From an uncultured Erysipelotrichaceae bacterium (GTDB lineage: Bacteria; Bacillota_I; Bacilli_A; Erysipelotrichales; Erysipelotrichaceae), in the NCBI GenBank assembly GCA_902761625.1, contig CACWLH010000022.1, forward strand, positions 23,243 through 58,560: a stretch of 35,318 nt of DNA, read 5' to 3'. The notes under the pieces are model-generated. The model saw only the letters and a list, made by a program, of their open reading frames with translations, had not been told where the DNA came from and made no database searches. Shown piece by piece: positions 34,729-35,318 of this stretch; positions within the stretch are counted from its first letter, which is position 1, and each line of letters begins with the position of its first letter. The position numbers and the translations under genes were made by a program.

Positions 34729-34734
34729 TATACT
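34729..34734 (+). promoter_or_regulatory. extended -10 of msrC, probably giving a leaderless mRNA
   Basis: TATACT preceded by TGT makes an extended -10. It ends six bases before the ATG at 34741, so transcription should begin at or next to the start codon. No Shine-Dalgarno is present. A weaker alternative is TTGCGG (34701-34706) with TATGTT 17 bases on. Confidence 0.5.
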
Positions 34735-34740
34735 GAACCC

Positions 34741-35202
34741 ATGAATAAATACATAAACGCACAGATCAGATCCTTTCTTGAAGAAGAGGATATGATTGCG
34801 GCACTTGCAAATATCAGTGCCTGCATCAATGAAAACTACGACCGTCTCAACTGGGCGGGATTCTATCTTGTCAAAAACGGCGAACTTGTCCTGGGACCTT
34901 TCCAGGGAAAGACAGCCTGCTCGCACATTCCGTTTGACAAAGGTGTCTGCGGAAAATGCTACAGAGACAAGGCAAGCCAGCGCATCGATGATGTCGAAGC
35001 ATTCCCCGGACATATTGCCTGCGACAGTGCAAGCAGATCGGAGCTTTGCGTACCGGTGATTGTCAACGGTGAATGCATTGCGGAAATCGATCTGGATTCC
35101 CCTTTCAAAAACAGATTCACGGAAGATGAACAAAAAGAGATGGAAGAAGCGGCGAAAGATATTGCGGACGCTTTCCTCCATCATGGATGGACTCTTCAGT
35201 AA
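34741..35202 (+). CDS. msrC: free methionine-R-sulfoxide reductase (GAF domain)
   Basis: A 153-residue GAF-fold enzyme reducing free methionine-(R)-sulfoxide. Cysteines 60, 70 and 94 have exactly the spacing of the three catalytic cysteines of the E. coli enzyme (84, 94, 118), in GKTACSHIP, GVCGKC and GHIACDSAS. NWAGFYLVKNGELVLGPFQGK is the family hallmark. The ATG at 34741 matches the family N-terminus; the open frame further upstream is not supported. No ribosome binding site precedes it. It is divergent from metQ, which suggests that imported oxidised methionine is repaired by this enzyme. Confidence 0.93.
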   Translation: MNKYINAQIRSFLEEEDMIAALANISACINENYDRLNWAGFYLVKNGELVLGPFQGKTACSHIPFDKGVCGKCYRDKASQRIDDVEAFPGHIACDSASRSELCVPVIVNGECIAEIDLDSPFKNRFTEDEQKEMEEAAKDIADAFLHHGWTLQ

Positions 35203-35206
35203 AATC

Positions 35207-35225
35207 AGGCGGAAACGCCTTTTTT
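35207..35225 (+). terminator. msrC terminator
   Basis: AGGCG-GAAA-CGCCT (35207-35220) with a run of six T, four bases after the stop codon. Confidence 0.75.
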
Positions 35226-35230
35226 CATTT

Positions 35231-35256
35231 AAAAAATCCGAAGGTTCGGATTTTTT
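35231..35256. terminator. bidirectional terminator-like palindrome
   Basis: AAAAAATCCGAA (35231-35242) faces TTCGGATTTTTT (35245-35256), a near-perfect palindrome with A and T runs on both sides. It probably serves a minus-strand gene beyond the right edge as well as msrC. Confidence 0.6.
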
Positions 35257-35293
35257 ATATTATCCGAACCTTTGATAAATCCGAACCTTTTTT
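35241..35293. repeat. three copies of an 11-base element at the right edge
   Basis: ATCCGAACCTT occurs inverted at 35241-35251 and direct at 35262-35272 and 35279-35289. The inverted copy can pair with either direct copy or with the shorter arm to its left, so alternative hairpins are possible. The remaining bases to 35318 show no gene. Confidence 0.6.
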
Positions 35294-35318
35294 CATATTC
35301 GGCTTAAACACTGGGTTT

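Noticed and set aside
34531..34740. A SAM riboswitch or T-box before metQ
   Set aside because: None of the conserved SAM-I or T-box sequence blocks is present; only an inverted repeat is seen.
1..35318. CRISPR arrays, tRNA or rRNA genes, transposases, phage genes or attachment sites
   Set aside because: No regularly spaced repeats, cloverleaf genes, transposase motifs or integrase sequences were seen in any gap or frame.

Overview
The window reads as chromosomal DNA from a monoderm Firmicute, most likely a member of the Erysipelotrichia or a close relative. This rests on gene order and content and was not confirmed by any search. The blocks fmt-lepA-hemW, phoH-ybeY-dgkA-cdd-era-recO-glyS-dnaG-sigA-trmK, and mtaB/rsmE beside murE are Firmicute-type. 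Glycyl-tRNA synthetase is the single-chain class II type, envelope genes are Gram-positive in style, and base composition is near 50% G+C by eye. Almost everything is on the minus strand. There is no phage, insertion sequence, CRISPR array, tRNA or rRNA, and no gene-free stretch longer than about 210 bases.

Layout from left to right. 1-1524: an ABC exporter, with an FtsX/MacB-type permease cut by the window edge and its ATPase. 1583-1908: rpsO with its own promoter and terminator, but the gene is broken by an apparent 89-base internal deletion. 1915-2345: a small membrane protein. 2350-6193: fmt-lepA-hemW. 6241-6598: rpsT, divergent from fmt. 6587-12137: glyS-dnaG-sigA-trmK, reading right to left from a promoter next to recO. 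12134-14983: ybeY-dgkA-cdd-era-recO. 15023-16053: phoH. 16059-16598: an unrecognised protein. 16696-22064: a three-gene envelope operon of a membrane-anchored protein, a 1017-residue glucosaminidase and a PASTA/TP-repeat protein. 22080-24863: a DUF1275 membrane protein divergent from a tandem DJ-1/PfpI pair and an RpiR-type regulator. 24866-31839: rpsU, then a six-gene operon of two CNNM/CBS proteins, rsmE, mtaB, murE and deoC. 31906-34624: methionine importer metQ-metN-metI. 34729-35225: free methionine-R-sulfoxide reductase, divergent from metQ.

The most striking item is MetQ. Behind a normal lipoprotein signal, the half that ends every ordinary MetQ/NlpA protein comes first and the half that normally begins it comes last, which is a circular permutation of the binding protein inside an otherwise normal metQNI operon. 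The divergent neighbour reduces free methionine sulfoxide and keeps all three expected cysteines, so this end of the window looks like a methionine and methionine-sulfoxide uptake and repair module. The second item to check is rpsO, where the start and end of S15 are both clear but lie in different frames with about 30 codons missing. Other points are a 150-residue histone-H1-like N-terminal extension on the housekeeping sigma factor, three divergent repeats of an unassigned module in the glucosaminidase, and a probable leaderless mRNA for the sulfoxide reductase.
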